DNA of 64,000 nt from Antennarius striatus (lineage: Eukaryota; Chordata; Actinopteri; Lophiiformes; Antennariidae), in contig NC_090780.1 in the NCBI RefSeq assembly GCF_040054535.1, positions 4,681,001-4,745,000 of the forward strand, read 5' to 3'. Shown in pieces: positions 42,001 through 47,940 of this stretch. How positions within the stretch are numbered: the first letter of the stretch is position 1; every line of letters begins with the position of its first letter. The notes beneath the pieces are model-generated. The model searched no databases. It saw nothing but the letters and a program-made list of their open reading frames with translations, and was not told the origin of the DNA. Position numbers and translations under genes: made by a program.

Positions 42001-42044
42001 ACAGACGTCCTGTCAGCACCAAGTATGAGACCACCATATTCTGA
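2104..42044 (+). CDS. anks1a: anks1a gene, 3' half (locus-level entry)
   Basis: This locus encodes the C-terminal half of the adaptor Odin/ANKS1A: a serine-rich linker, two SAM domains, a PTB domain and a C-terminus ending KYETTIF. Twelve exons from 19527 to 42044, plus one at 2724-3017, join with compatible phases. ANKS1A is favoured over ANKS1B by [37 protein letters not shown] and [11 protein letters not shown] (recalled family sequence) and by the adjacent convergent tcp11. Family knowledge: ANKS1A binds Eph-receptor SAM domains and NPxY-type motifs and acts in receptor trafficking in the cytoplasm. Ankyrin repeats are expected upstream of the window. An MMWQCH exon at 26644 provides an alternative start giving 486 residues (69+33+49+36+57+46+24+28+46+59+39). 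The a/b duplicate status in fish cannot be judged. Confidence 0.9.
2724..3017 (+). CDS. anks1a: anks1a exon: serine-rich linker ending SFASEWDE
   Basis: The frame contains [10 protein letters not shown] and ends PSFASEWDE at the donor GAG|gtaatc, phase 0. Both motifs are recalled from the ANKS1A linker before the first SAM domain. The 5' edge is uncertain. ATG 2724 has an in-frame stop (TAA at 2718), so either translation starts here ([10 protein letters not shown]) or an acceptor lies within the first ~90 bases; AAG|AATCC at 2768/2769 would be in phase but is weak. The donor end is secure because the next exon continues IEKIM as in ANKS1A. Confidence 0.75.
3665..3842. repeat. Cluster of three perfect short inverted repeats
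   Basis: Arms: 3665-3674 with 3680-3689 (10 bp); 3772-3786 with 3792-3806 (15 bp, loop taact); 3804-3820 with 3826-3842 (17 bp, loop tacag). The second and third overlap by three bases. All arms are perfect and loops are only five bases. Confidence 0.85.
3866..4263. repeat. (ATCC)n/(ATCT)n tetranucleotide microsatellite
   Basis: About 300 bp of ATCC units with ATGC and CATC interruptions are followed by ATCT units from about 4176 to 4252, then ATCC again. Open frames of His-Pro-Ser-Ile or Met-Asp-Gly-Trp repeats here are artefacts of the tetranucleotide. Confidence 0.97.
4258..4435 (+). repeat. Teleost interspersed repeat fragment
   Basis: Features such as attttctcgtagatgagatg, cagctgcttattcc, ttggggtacacccc and cttatcgcagggcaca match the family seen at 20750-21115 and 38115-38240. 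It begins directly at the end of the ATCC array. Confidence 0.5.
4487..4870 (-). mobile_element. Helitron-like element 3' end, copy A
   Basis: On the minus strand it ends gggttcccgctag followed by T. It shares gaagtctgatattattgttt upstream of the terminus with copies at 7048 and 24039. The subterminal hairpin is degraded here (acggaat...). The 5' limit is not visible; 4870 is only an estimate. Confidence 0.45.
5285..5750 (+). mobile_element. L2-like LINE reverse-transcriptase 3' fragment
   Basis: Pieces in shifting frames read [38 protein letters not shown] and [20 protein letters not shown], matching the C-terminal part of fish L2/jockey-type LINE proteins. Frameshifts and stops make it a dead remnant. 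It is followed immediately by the Tigger-like element at 5751. Confidence 0.7.
5751..6138. mobile_element. Tigger/pogo-like non-autonomous element
   Basis: It begins tacagtgcgccctcg and ends, reverse-complemented, tacagtgcatcctcg, giving diverged inverted ends with TA at both edges. The interior is about 388 bp with no transposase. CAGTGCATCCTCGTTACTCGC resembles Tigger-type termini. Class assignment is inference. Confidence 0.5.
6364..6430. repeat. 17-bp tandem repeat carrying four CCAAT boxes
   Basis: CCAAT occurs at 6370, 6387, 6404 and 6421, exactly 17 bases apart, within units like cccaaccaatcacgtcg. CCAATCA is the NF-Y core. About 30 bases downstream, caatatggcg resembles a YY1 site. 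Confidence 0.85.
6885..7048 (+). mobile_element. Helitron-like element 3' end, copy B
   Basis: The end reads tgtggaatttccaca (a 7-bp-arm hairpin), then ggttcccg and CTAG, followed by T, as expected for a Helitron 3' terminus (hairpin, short spacer, CTRR, insertion before T). It shares gaagtctgatagtattgttt with copies A and C. The left limit is estimated. Confidence 0.5.
7049..8340. other. anks1a intron, no feature seen
   Basis: AT-rich intronic sequence with no recognised exon or repeat. A pyrimidine-rich stretch near 7440-7570 lacks a convincing exon. Confidence 0.4.
8346..9508 (-). mobile_element. L2-like LINE, antisense, with VNTR in the 3' part
   Basis: On the minus strand 9508-9281 encodes [16 protein letters not shown], a stop in place of Tyr, then [14 protein letters not shown] and [20 protein letters not shown], the YADD region of an L2-type reverse transcriptase. 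The 3' region runs to about 8346, where it ends with ...aaataaaatttgattga, a typical L2-like tail. Internal deletions and a nonsense codon make it inactive. Confidence 0.65.
8715..9140. repeat. Diverged tandem repeat (VNTR, ~140-180 bp units)
   Basis: Units containing caggaccccagctga, aggggtgatactggtgg, aggtccaca and gcggatgggtggatgagg recur near 8730, 8915 and 9050. It lies within the 3' part of the antisense LINE. Confidence 0.7.
9958..10061 (-). mobile_element. R4/Rex6-like LINE 3' coding scrap, antisense
   Basis: The minus strand encodes [20 protein letters not shown] then AVLGTAKIL, the same peptide as at 11849-11945 on the plus strand. It abuts the sense element head-to-head at about 10061. 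Sequence left of 9958 to 9509 was not identified. Confidence 0.75.
10062..12010 (+). mobile_element. R4/Rex6-like LINE (restriction-like endonuclease type), degenerate
   Basis: Domains in order: RT motif [65 protein letters not shown], a CCHC-like knuckle [18 protein letters not shown], then a restriction-like endonuclease segment with [14 protein letters not shown] and EKYQGL. Frameshifts and an internal deletion near 10620, and a TAG at 11585 in place of a coding codon, make it inactive. Its 3' end runs into a (TA/TATC)n tract, a type of target used by R4/Dong relatives. Assignment to the R4 clade is from recalled family structure. Confidence 0.78.
12030..12241. repeat. (TA)n/(TATC)n microsatellite
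   Basis: Mixed tatc/tata units pass into about 85 bases of pure (TA)n. It follows the 3' end of the R4-like LINE directly, so it may be tail or target. Confidence 0.95.
12242..15274. other. anks1a intron, AT-rich, no feature seen
   Basis: No exon, RNA gene or recognised repeat could be supported in these 3 kb. Confidence 0.45.
15275..15287 (+). repeat. Left target-site duplication of the Rex3-like LINE
   Basis: aatattaagattt, identical to 18019-18031. Confidence 0.9.
15288..18018 (+). mobile_element. Rex3-like (RTE-clade) LINE, 5'-truncated, near-intact ORF
   Basis: A single open frame of about 900 codons runs to TAA at 17990-17992. It has an AP-type endonuclease ([27 protein letters not shown]) and a reverse transcriptase ([34 protein letters not shown] near residue 651), then a basic C-terminal region. 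The tail is (GGAT)n. A perfect 13-bp duplication, aatattaagattt, flanks it at 15275-15287 and 18019-18031. The ATG at 15254 is host sequence, and the first part of the endonuclease is missing, so this is a recent truncated insertion. Clade call is from recalled motifs and the GATG-type tail. Confidence 0.88.
15289..17992 (+). CDS. Endonuclease-reverse transcriptase ORF of the Rex3-like LINE
   Basis: This is the element-encoded part of the open frame, which enters from host sequence at 15254. It has no internal stop. The N-terminal endonuclease segment with the first catalytic residues is absent because of 5' truncation, so retrotransposition-competent protein is not expected. RT fingers and palm are complete ([31 protein letters not shown]). 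The C-terminal region has WFGHLVRM and [12 protein letters not shown]. Confidence 0.85.
18019..18031 (+). repeat. Right target-site duplication of the Rex3-like LINE
   Basis: aatattaagattt immediately after the GGAT tail, identical to 15275-15287. Confidence 0.9.
18032..19526. other. anks1a intron before the IEKIM exon
   Basis: AT-rich intronic DNA; no further exon or named repeat supportable. Confidence 0.45.
19527..19599 (+). CDS. anks1a: anks1a exon: [15 protein letters not shown]
   Basis: A pyrimidine-rich acceptor (gtttcacag) opens [20 protein letters not shown], directly continuing ...EWDE from the exon 16.5 kb upstream. The donor is CTG|gtaatg. The exon is 73 bases and ends in phase 1, matching the acceptor inside the 26644 exon, where G plus AT forms an Asp codon. 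It is used only by the long form. Confidence 0.85.
20432..20734 (+). mobile_element. Rex3-like LINE 3' stub, second copy
   Basis: It encodes [20 protein letters not shown] through [12 protein letters not shown] and a stop, then a (GGAT)n tail, matching the last ~260 coding bases of the 15288 element with a few substitutions. The flanks ttatatatatgg (20422-20433) and ttacatatatgg (20735-20746) match 11/12, a likely target-site duplication. It lies 2.4 kb from the long copy, same strand. Confidence 0.88.
20750..21115. repeat. Teleost tRNA-like SINE family, body
   Basis: Segments such as ggtggggtacaccctgga, ggaggtggaaagaagccaga and gagaacatacaaactcctca match the widespread fish repeat that also gives the fragment at 52118-52231. 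Diverged. Confidence 0.5.
21120..23670. other. anks1a intron; possible regulatory stretch
   Basis: No exon seen. Around 22440-22640 the sequence is unusually complex, with homeodomain-like sites (ggtaattagg, gggtaattggat). A GA-rich segment lies at 22120-22150. A regulatory role is speculation. Confidence 0.3.
23671..23768. repeat. (TA)n microsatellite with CTAC interruptions
   Basis: Three blocks of (TA)n separated by ctacatata motifs. Confidence 0.9.
23850..24039 (+). mobile_element. Helitron-like element 3' end, copy C
   Basis: The end reads cgtggaatttccactggttcccgCTAG followed by T (20-base core tggaatttccactggttccc). It shares gaagtctgaaatcattgttt with copies A and B. The hairpin gtggaa/ttccac is intact. 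The left limit is estimated. Confidence 0.5.
24384..24500. repeat. (CTTCT)n pentanucleotide microsatellite
   Basis: About 23 uninterrupted pyrimidine-only units, with pure purine on the other strand. Confidence 0.97.
24937..24970. repeat. (GT)n microsatellite
   Basis: About 16 GT units with one GG interruption, within a purine-rich stretch. Confidence 0.95.
25080..26643 (+). promoter_or_regulatory. anks1a: Leader/promoter region for the anks1a short form
   Basis: The 1.5 kb before the MMWQCH start is richer in GC at 25100-25760 than the flanking introns and holds no coding exon. I infer 5' leader and promoter sequence for the AIDA-1-type transcript. No TATA box or start site could be fixed; an intron within the leader is possible. 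Confidence 0.35.
26644..26850 (+). CDS. anks1a: anks1a exon with AIDA-1-type alternative start; start of SAM 1
   Basis: Two uses overlap here. As a first exon, tandem ATGs at 26644 encode [19 protein letters not shown] and continue through [10 protein letters not shown] into SAM 1. As an internal exon, the acceptor cttccctctctcggcag ends at 26734, so the long form begins at 26735 in the same frame ([19 protein letters not shown]). Both end at ATG|gtgagt. I recall an MMWQCH start with the same KRFPL sequence in ANKS1B/AIDA-1 short isoforms. The 26.1-26.6 kb sequence upstream would be promoter or leader. SAM 1 starts near residue 40. Confidence 0.88.
28290..28390. repeat. (TACA)n/(GTAT)n tetranucleotide repeat
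   Basis: Imperfect tacatacata and gtatgtatgt units on the same strand, giving self-complementary character. Confidence 0.85.
29966..30037. repeat. (GT)n microsatellite near the SAM 1 acceptor
   Basis: About 35 uninterrupted GT units ending 50 bases before the acceptor of the 30088 exon. Confidence 0.97.
30088..30186 (+). CDS. anks1a: anks1a exon: second half of SAM 1
   Basis: This 33-codon exon follows an acatgtag acceptor and encodes [15 protein letters not shown] through AARSLPK, ending CCCAAG|gtacgc, phase 0 on both sides. [10 protein letters not shown] and the closing ARSLPK are characteristic of SAM 1 in ANKS1 proteins. A long (GT)n tract ends about 50 bases before the acceptor. Confidence 0.92.
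31075..31221 (+). CDS. anks1a: anks1a exon: start of SAM 2
   Basis: The acceptor tctgtccag opens [20 protein letters not shown]; the exon continues to [11 protein letters not shown] and ends AAT|gtaaga. It has 49 codons in phase 0. SWLDxLGLxxYxxxFLSSGY is the SAM 2 core. SAM 2 spans roughly residues 113-172 of the short form. Confidence 0.93.
31222..33377. other. anks1a intron, no feature seen
   Basis: AT-rich sequence. A short atgcatgc tract is at 32100 and a CAG/AGG-rich segment at 32290-32325. No exon supportable. Confidence 0.45.
33378..33485 (+). CDS. anks1a: anks1a exon: end of SAM 2
   Basis: The acceptor ttctatag opens [20 protein letters not shown]; the exon ends with [16 protein letters not shown] at ATG|gtaaga. 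It has 36 codons, phase 0. LGHRxRIIASLAxRPYEE closes the second SAM domain in the family. Confidence 0.93.
33994..34164 (+). CDS. anks1a: anks1a exon: SAM-PTB linker
   Basis: The acceptor tttggtag opens [20 protein letters not shown], like the recalled ANKS1A CQDLLSQTSSPLSQ. Two donors three bases apart are possible: TCC|gtagtg (end 34161) and GTA|gtgagt (end 34164). Both keep phase 0 and differ by one valine. The second has the stronger intronic consensus. The linker contains an RRRR stretch. Confidence 0.85.
34165..35742. other. anks1a intron, no feature seen
   Basis: AT-rich intron between the linker and PTB exons; no repeat family recognised. Confidence 0.45.
35743..35880 (+). CDS. anks1a: anks1a exon: start of PTB domain
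   Basis: The exon opens [18 protein letters not shown] and ends [18 protein letters not shown] at ACT|gtgagt. It has 46 codons, phase 0. The W.HQPEKLI..SCGYEA segment is the recalled N-terminal edge of the ANKS1 PTB domain. Confidence 0.93.
36100..36171 (+). CDS. anks1a: anks1a exon: PTB domain, GC donor
   Basis: This 24-codon exon encodes [20 protein letters not shown] then AKIR. The acceptor is tttgtctag. The donor is a non-canonical GC: AGG|gcaagt at 36171/36172. No GT donor nearby keeps the frame. The following 1.5-kb intron holds an R4-like LINE fragment. Confidence 0.9.
36243..37235 (+). mobile_element. R4/Rex6-like LINE fragment, second copy
   Basis: It starts agatgagtaggcacatgg as in the 10062 element, loses most of the RT core, and continues [15 protein letters not shown], [20 protein letters not shown] and the knuckle [18 protein letters not shown]. 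Homology to the first copy stops about 37232, before the endonuclease. A 13-bp perfect inverted repeat at 36310-36340 sits at the deletion point. It lies in the anks1a intron after the GC donor. Confidence 0.78.
37685..37768 (+). CDS. anks1a: anks1a exon: PTB domain core
   Basis: The acceptor cattgcag opens [19 protein letters not shown]; the exon ends VKFIDAATK at AAG|gtaaag. It has 28 codons, phase 0. ILSITYxGVKFIDA is the recalled ANKS1 PTB beta-strand sequence. Confidence 0.93.
37883..38020 (+). CDS. anks1a: anks1a exon: PTB domain core
   Basis: The acceptor cccatcag opens [20 protein letters not shown]; the exon continues [10 protein letters not shown] and ends HVFSTVEV at GTG|gtaagt. 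It has 46 codons, phase 0. [15 protein letters not shown] is one of the most conserved PTB segments in ANKS1 proteins, and DLCTF rather than DLSTF favours ANKS1A. Confidence 0.95.
38115..38240 (+). repeat. Teleost interspersed repeat fragment
   Basis: tttctaaacccgcttcatca, gctggagcctatccctacca and gggggcatgaggcaggggac match the antisense piece at 868-963. Located in an anks1a intron, 95 bases after an exon. Confidence 0.55.
38241..39232. other. anks1a intron, no feature seen
   Basis: AT-rich intronic DNA. A segment at 38360-38395 (aattccccttggggaaatta) looks like a repeat tail. Confidence 0.4.
39233..39409 (+). CDS. anks1a: anks1a exon: C-terminal helix of PTB and tail
   Basis: The acceptor gtccacaaag opens [20 protein letters not shown]; the exon ends SWSNVRRSA at GCA|gtgagt. 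It has 59 codons, phase 0. [13 protein letters not shown] is the closing PTB helix. The [11 protein letters not shown] segment parallels the recalled MIETKSSKPV of ANKS1A. Confidence 0.93.
39410..41924. other. Last anks1a intron
   Basis: No confident exon; the 41104-41202 candidate lies here. tcttgacatgc and related motifs recur near 40045-40105. Confidence 0.45.
41104..41202 (+). CDS. anks1a: Candidate cassette exon of anks1a (Cys/His-rich)
   Basis: A strong pyrimidine-rich acceptor (ctgcttcccag) precedes an open 33-codon segment that is phase 0 at both ends. It would insert [20 protein letters not shown] and 13 more residues between the PTB tail and the last exon. The donor CAG|gtcctt is weak and I recall no counterpart in the family. 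Inference only. Confidence 0.25.
41925..42044 (+). CDS. anks1a: anks1a last coding exon
   Basis: The acceptor cccctggcag opens [20 protein letters not shown]; the exon ends [13 protein letters not shown] followed by TGA at 42042-42044. It has 39 codons plus stop. The KYETTIF terminus is shared by ANKS1 proteins. The last residues (T-I-F) fit a class I PDZ-ligand pattern, which is inference. Confidence 0.93.
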   Translation: MDPLEMDTDMHSLGSTTWLLDQRDSNRRPVSTKYETTIF

Positions 42045-44127
42045 GGCCGGATGCCCAAAGCCACCCCTCTGCATCCCCTTCGTACTTCCCTCATCCCTGC
42101 ATCTGGTTCTTTACTTATCTCTCACACACGTACATGCGAGCCCCGTGCCTTCTCACTGTGATGGTATAGCATCCCTCAGGGCTGTCTACTCCTGCATCCT
42201 CTTTTGCCCTGCTGAGCGACCCACACCAACCTTTTCACCCGCCATCACAAACACTCCTACGGCTCTCCTGTGCCTCCCAAAAAAACCCAACCCTTGGCAG
42301 CCTCCCTCACCTGTCGCTGCTGCAGCCAGTGGAGCGCTGGAACAGATGAACCTGGATCGATGTCATTTTACAGCAGCTCTGCTCTGTCAACCAAACTGCC
42401 TCTTCGTCCTCATCCTCCTCCCCCTGACAACTTCCATCTGCCTTCAAATCCCAGATAGCCCCCAAAGGTTGCATCTTTATTATTCCTCTTCTTTCAGGAC
42501 TTTTTTTTTTTTTTTTTTAATTGATTCTCAACAGGCAAAACAAGTGTATTCACTTTTATTTTTACTATACACGCAGATTCTGCACTGGCTTGATGTAATC
42601 TCAATTTTAATTTCCAAACATTTTAAGTGTAAGTCATGTCTCCTAAATGACGAAGCTGTGTGTCATATCTGAAGGGTCACTTGAAGGAAAAGCTCAACCT
42701 TTCATGAAATATGCTTTTGTCTTCTCTAGCAGGAGGGGAAATGTCTCACCTTGCTTGGTTCCTGTGGAAGCCCCCATATCATCCACTTCCATGTAACTTT
42801 ATTCAGACATCCAGACACAGAATAGTAAATAGTAAAGAGTGTAGTGGAGTTCAAACCTAGTGACACCTGATCAAAAATAATATGAAAATTCAATTTCTAG
42901 CTTTTAAACTATGGTGTTTAAAGATAAAAATGTGCTTTTTACCTGACAACTAAGTTATGCAAGTTGTTTGTGCTAAGAATTAGCCACTAGCTGGTGATGT
43001 CATTCATGTACTGCAAAAATATGTGAGTGATATCAACACTGTGCAAATGTCCAAGAAGGCAAATTAGCATTTTCCACAGCAACTTTGAGATTTTTCTTCA
43101 ACTCACCCTTTGGACATGGAACACTTTTAAGATTTAGTTTTAAGTTTGTAAAACAAAAACGATTTTTTTCTTTTTTTAGTTTTTCCAGCAGCACTTTCAA
43201 TTTCCAATTTTGGTTGTTTTAGCCTCAAAACAGTTAATTTTTTTTTTCTTTCTCCATCTTTAGCTTGTCCTGTCTTACCAGGCATCTACCACTGTGAGGC
43301 ACAATGAGGAGGATGCTTTTGCTTGCATGGGACGCCAGACAGACAGTAAATCAATGAAAGACGATGAAATAAGAGGGAAAAACAGCAACATGCAGCAAAC
43401 AACCTGTTTTTTTTACTCATTTGTACAGTCATAGTAACACGATGGATCAGTCATGAATCTATCACTGATGTCTGGACTCAAACGGACTATGAAGTGAACC
43501 CTTGCACGCACACAGGACTACGACTTTCCTACACTTTACTTATCAACAGCCTTACTCAATTTATCTTAAAGTAACTAAAGCCCCCACCTTTCCATGACCT
43601 TCCCAAATAGCACCACTCAACAACTGCACGCCTCCTCTGCTTCTAAACGGAAACAGACAACACTTCTGGTTTATTGATGTGAATAATTGACTACTGGTGA
43701 GACGATGTTCCTATAACGGTACAGATTTTTCCAGTACAGGGCCAGGGTCTCTGCTCTGCTCTGGTCTGTCTATATTCTCACAGCATTTATGGTAGCAATC
43801 TGAGACTGCCAATCACAGCATCTTCTTTTTGTCAATTAAAAAGACACTGTGTTAAAACATGGCACTATCCTTTTAATACCTTCTTTTCTTGTTCATACTA
43901 CAGTATGTGAATTAGATAATTAGTGCATTTGTGATACTTTTTGATAGATGGGGGCTAACTGATGTACTTTAGGATAGTAGCTGAAGGATCATGAAGAATC
44001 CAAATACTGAAACAGCCAGAGGCAAAAAAACAACAACAACAAAGCAGATAGCACCCAAAAATATTTTTAAATGCTGCAATATTGAGCAGATTATATTGTT
44101 TGGTAGTCTAAACATTCTCCACTTACG

Positions 44128-44158
<31 letters not shown>

Positions 44159-47100
44159 AGCATATTACTACCCAATTTAGCAATTATTCCCCAACACAGC
44201 ATCCTATTATTCTGATTACATGGGTGGGCATCTGTGCCAATTCACACACATTTAAAATGATGAGCAGTACATGTAAGAAATAAACAGCTGTGAAAAGATT
44301 TAATTCACTGCATTAGGAGCCAAGTATTGAATGGGTTTGTTATGCTGAGAATGTGGCACAGAGTTTTTAAAAGAAAAACAATCCCCTTGCACTGTGATTC
44401 ATAAATGCCTGTTGTGGAGTCGACACATATCTAATAGGTTCTGCCCTCGTGCACTACCTACCTGTGTGCTGTATGCCTTGCACCTGTCTGTCTTCATGGG
44501 CGGTTGGACTGTTGCTTTACATCACTGTCCTCTGTCCTTGTTTCTGTGTGCTGCAGGAGAGGAGACGCTCCTCTCCTCTCCAGAAGACACAGCGGCTGCA
44601 GACTGACTGTTAAGACGTAACCGGTCTGTGTGCAGTGCCGTGGCGGTTTCCATCGCCACTCAGCACTGATTGTTAACTGTTAGCTTCCACTGACAATGCA
44701 TGTTGGCAGTGTTTTTTTGTGTTCTGTCCTTCTCTGAAGCACTCGGCTTGAACAGTCTCTGTTATGTACCAAAGCAGTGTCTCGTCTCTCCTCTCTCATC
44801 TGCCAGTTGCTTTTTTTGTGTTCCCTCCCTTTCATTAAGCACCAAAAAAACAGCGATTCACCCCCCCCATCCCTTTATGTTTCCATTGTCGTCATTCCTC
44901 CAGCATTTTGTCACGTATGTTCTTCCATTTTGTTTGTCACCAAGACAACCTGCTCTAGTATGAATGCATAATGTAAAAAAAGCATTATACTTTAATGAAA
45001 CAACAGCTATTGAAAGCAAGTTTTGGTGGCATGATATGGCTGTGCATGTATGAGTCTTTTTTAACATTGGTGTTTTCCTTATGTAGCTCACTCCAGCGTT
45101 CAAGTTTCCGGATACCAAGCTGTGAGTTGAAGGGGAGCAGCCCATGCGAGTGTGTTTGCGTGTGTTGTGTTAGTGGGCAGATCAGTGGAAAACAGATACA
45201 GACAGTAAGGAGAAACCCTCAAGCAACACAAAGGGCCGAACCAGCACGGCTCTGATATTTAGATCTCACTCCGTAAGCCCCCCCCCCCTGCACCTCCACT
45301 GACCCCGATATGACGCCCAGAACACAGATGAAACCTGTCGTCCCACTTGACCGGCCAGACTGGACCCGTGTGTCACGCCTGTCTTGGTAGAAGTCAGAAA
45401 GGTCGATTCTACGTCCTGGCCACCGTGTGACTTTCTGATCTTTTCTGTAGGAACGGTAATGTTTAGAGCACTGTAGACCATTAAAGAAAAAGGCCATTAA
45501 TGAGAATTTATATTCAGGTCTATTGGAGATAATAACTGGGAATAATTAAGGGTTAAATAGAAACATAAAATGTCAAAAAAAGAAACTGTACCAGCATATA
45601 ATACTTTGCCCAAGTTTATGGACACAGTATGGTTTGTCAAAGAAAATGTGATTCTGTTTCAAATTTTAAAGCAATATCATATTAATGAAATTAAAAGATA
45701 CAATAATGAAAGAATATCTCGTATGTCTGTTGTCAGCACTGGTTTTGTTTCATGATTGAAAAATGACATAATCTGTTCAAAATGTAAAATGACAATCGCA
45801 GTATGGTGTTTCTTGTTCAACCAAACGTTTTTCCTGTTTGTGGGGTGACTGAGTGACTCAATGATTATTCCTCATTTGTGCTTTATTAGTCATGTTGTCA
45901 GAAGGGTCCATTATTTATTTATTATAACATATATCATTATTGCTTTGTTATTTCTAGAATGTTCAAAAACTCAATTTAGATTGAAATAAATATTCATGGT
46001 GCATTACTTCAAAATACCTTCAGCCCATTTCAAGCTGTGACTCTTCTAAATAAATAAAATAGCAGGAATCGACATAGATCATTATTAAAATAATAGTACT
46101 CGTCGCACAAATACATTTTAGTCATATTACACTTATACACATGTTTTTTTTCTTTGGAGAAACTAAATTTGAAAATGTATGGATTCAGAAAATCATCTTA
46201 CAATATGGGAAATGTGTTTATTCTGGTATGGCAGAACAAATGTTCATGTGATATGGTTTGAGGATATATGATAATTCTGGAATTCTAAAGTAGAAAAGGT
46301 TTTCTGAAAATATATGCTGGGGTTTTAAAAGGCTACCAGTTTTGTCATCCTATCTTCTGGGATCTGTTGCTTTAAGTCATTTGAAGTAAAAACAAACAAA
46401 CAAAAAACGCATAAATGGATTTTCATGTTTTAACCATTTTTTATTAATCCATATCCATATCCAAACAACCTCCAATCGGTGATGAAAGGTTTCATAATGC
46501 TGGTTATCAGTTTTATTTCTATGTACAGGTTTTGTGCTTCAGAGTCCACAGTGCTATAATAAAGAGCTTTGAAGAATAGCAAAATATAAAAACAATATGG
46601 TAGCTGGAAATAAGGCAAAGGGAGAATGCTGGCAGAAAGATTTAAAAAAAATTATAACTGCACATTGTAGAGCTCTTACCCCTTCACCCTGATAAAATAT
46701 ATTTACAAGACCTGCATCTAGTCAATGCTCCATTGACTAAGGATGTGGGTAAATCCCATTTCTAATCACATTAAAATGAAATTTACTTATGATTGCAAAC
46801 GGTGTTGAAATAGACCAGAATAGACAACAGTAATCCTTTTCTACTTGGGGTTTCTGTTAGCAGATTAAATTAACACTTGACTTGACAGCAAATCAGGATC
46901 AATAAAAACATGATCCAATGTGGTATATGTCTGGTGTCCAGTTATTTCTCTATGATATGCCGTTGGACTAATGAAGCTTTATGCAGTGTACTGTAGTAGC
47001 TGCAAACTGTACTATCATTAATTGATGATCTGCAGATCAATCTCCTTTGATTATTTAGCAAAAATAAAAGTTACGCTCACGATTGCTTTGATGAATTACA

Positions 47101-47707
47101 TGTAACATAAAGAGTGAAATTCAAGTGGAAATGAATGGCAACCAATGACTTCCTGAAGCTGTCAGAACAACATATTGAGTCTTAAATGGTGCGCGTTATG
47201 AAAACAAAATCTTGGAGCTGACTTACACATATGACAGGTGTACAGTAAAAACTATTCCCGCAGCAAATCAAGTGAATTATAGACTATAAAATTGTAGTTA
47301 ATCTGTTTAGATCATTTAATACAAACAACTCTTTGGAAAACGCTGTGCTTTTGGTTTACATCAAAAGAGAAAAAAAGCTATTAAGCTGTTAAGTTCTAAA
47401 CATAAACATCTGTCAAATATGAAGAAAAAATGAAGACAGATAGAAAAACTTTAATACTATTTACAGGTTATTACTAGCAGGATCTTTGGTTTTTGATGTT
47501 TTCCTGACAGGTTACCTTTAGGTGAAATACAAAAAAAAAGCTTTCTGGAGAACTCCCCAAAAAAACCCCAAAAACAAATAACATGAATCTATTTGCTTTT
47601 TCTCAAGGTTTGTGCTCTAAACCTGTAGTTAAGCTGTACCAAAGTTATATTGTAACATTAATTGGCAGCTGACAGCTTCTGTGGGGGTTTGCTGGGTCAC
47701 CCTCAGC
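42045..47707. other. anks1a 3' UTR and convergent intergenic region
   Basis: The anks1a stop is at 42044 and the tcp11 stop at 47708 on the other strand. The 3' UTR ends were not fixed; AATAAA-type signals on the plus strand near 45985 and 46050 are candidates only. A 20-plus base T run lies at about 44129. No gene recognised. Confidence 0.5.
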
Positions 47708-47940
47708 CTAGTTCCGGTCCTCCCCAGTCTCTGCCTCTCCTGGTAGGAACAGCTGTTTCTTCAGGACGGGTGCATAGAAGGGACCAAAGACCTTTTGGTT
47801 GAAGTGGACGATTCGCCCGAAGGCCGTCCCCAGCTCTGCTAGCTCATCGCTCAGAAGCCTGAGGGGAGAGGGCAGCTCTGGACTCCTTTTAGTGGGGCCG
47901 CCCTGCAGCATCGCCTGGAGGAAGCCCTGTACTCTTTCTC
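47708..47940 (-). CDS. tcp11: tcp11 last coding exon
   Basis: The acceptor atcaaacgtag opens ERVQGFLQAMLQGGPTK; the exon continues with FNQKVFGPFYAPVLKKQL and ends GEAETGEDRN and TAG at 47710-47708. HNQxVFGPxYxxxLK is the C-terminal TCP11 motif. The 3' UTR runs to lower coordinates; its end was not fixed. Confidence 0.92.

Noticed and set aside
41851..42672. 273-codon open frame across the last anks1a exon
   Set aside because: It is a shadow frame. The acceptor at 41924/41925 and the STKYETTIF end fix the real frame.
44557..44613. Alternative C-terminal exon (ERRRSSPLQKTQ...) after the acceptor gtgctgcag
   Set aside because: Acceptor and phase fit, but no family counterpart is known to me and it lies 2.5 kb past the normal stop.
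45087..45125. Alternative terminal exon LTPAFKFPDTKL after atgtag
   Set aside because: Short, weak acceptor, no recalled homologue.
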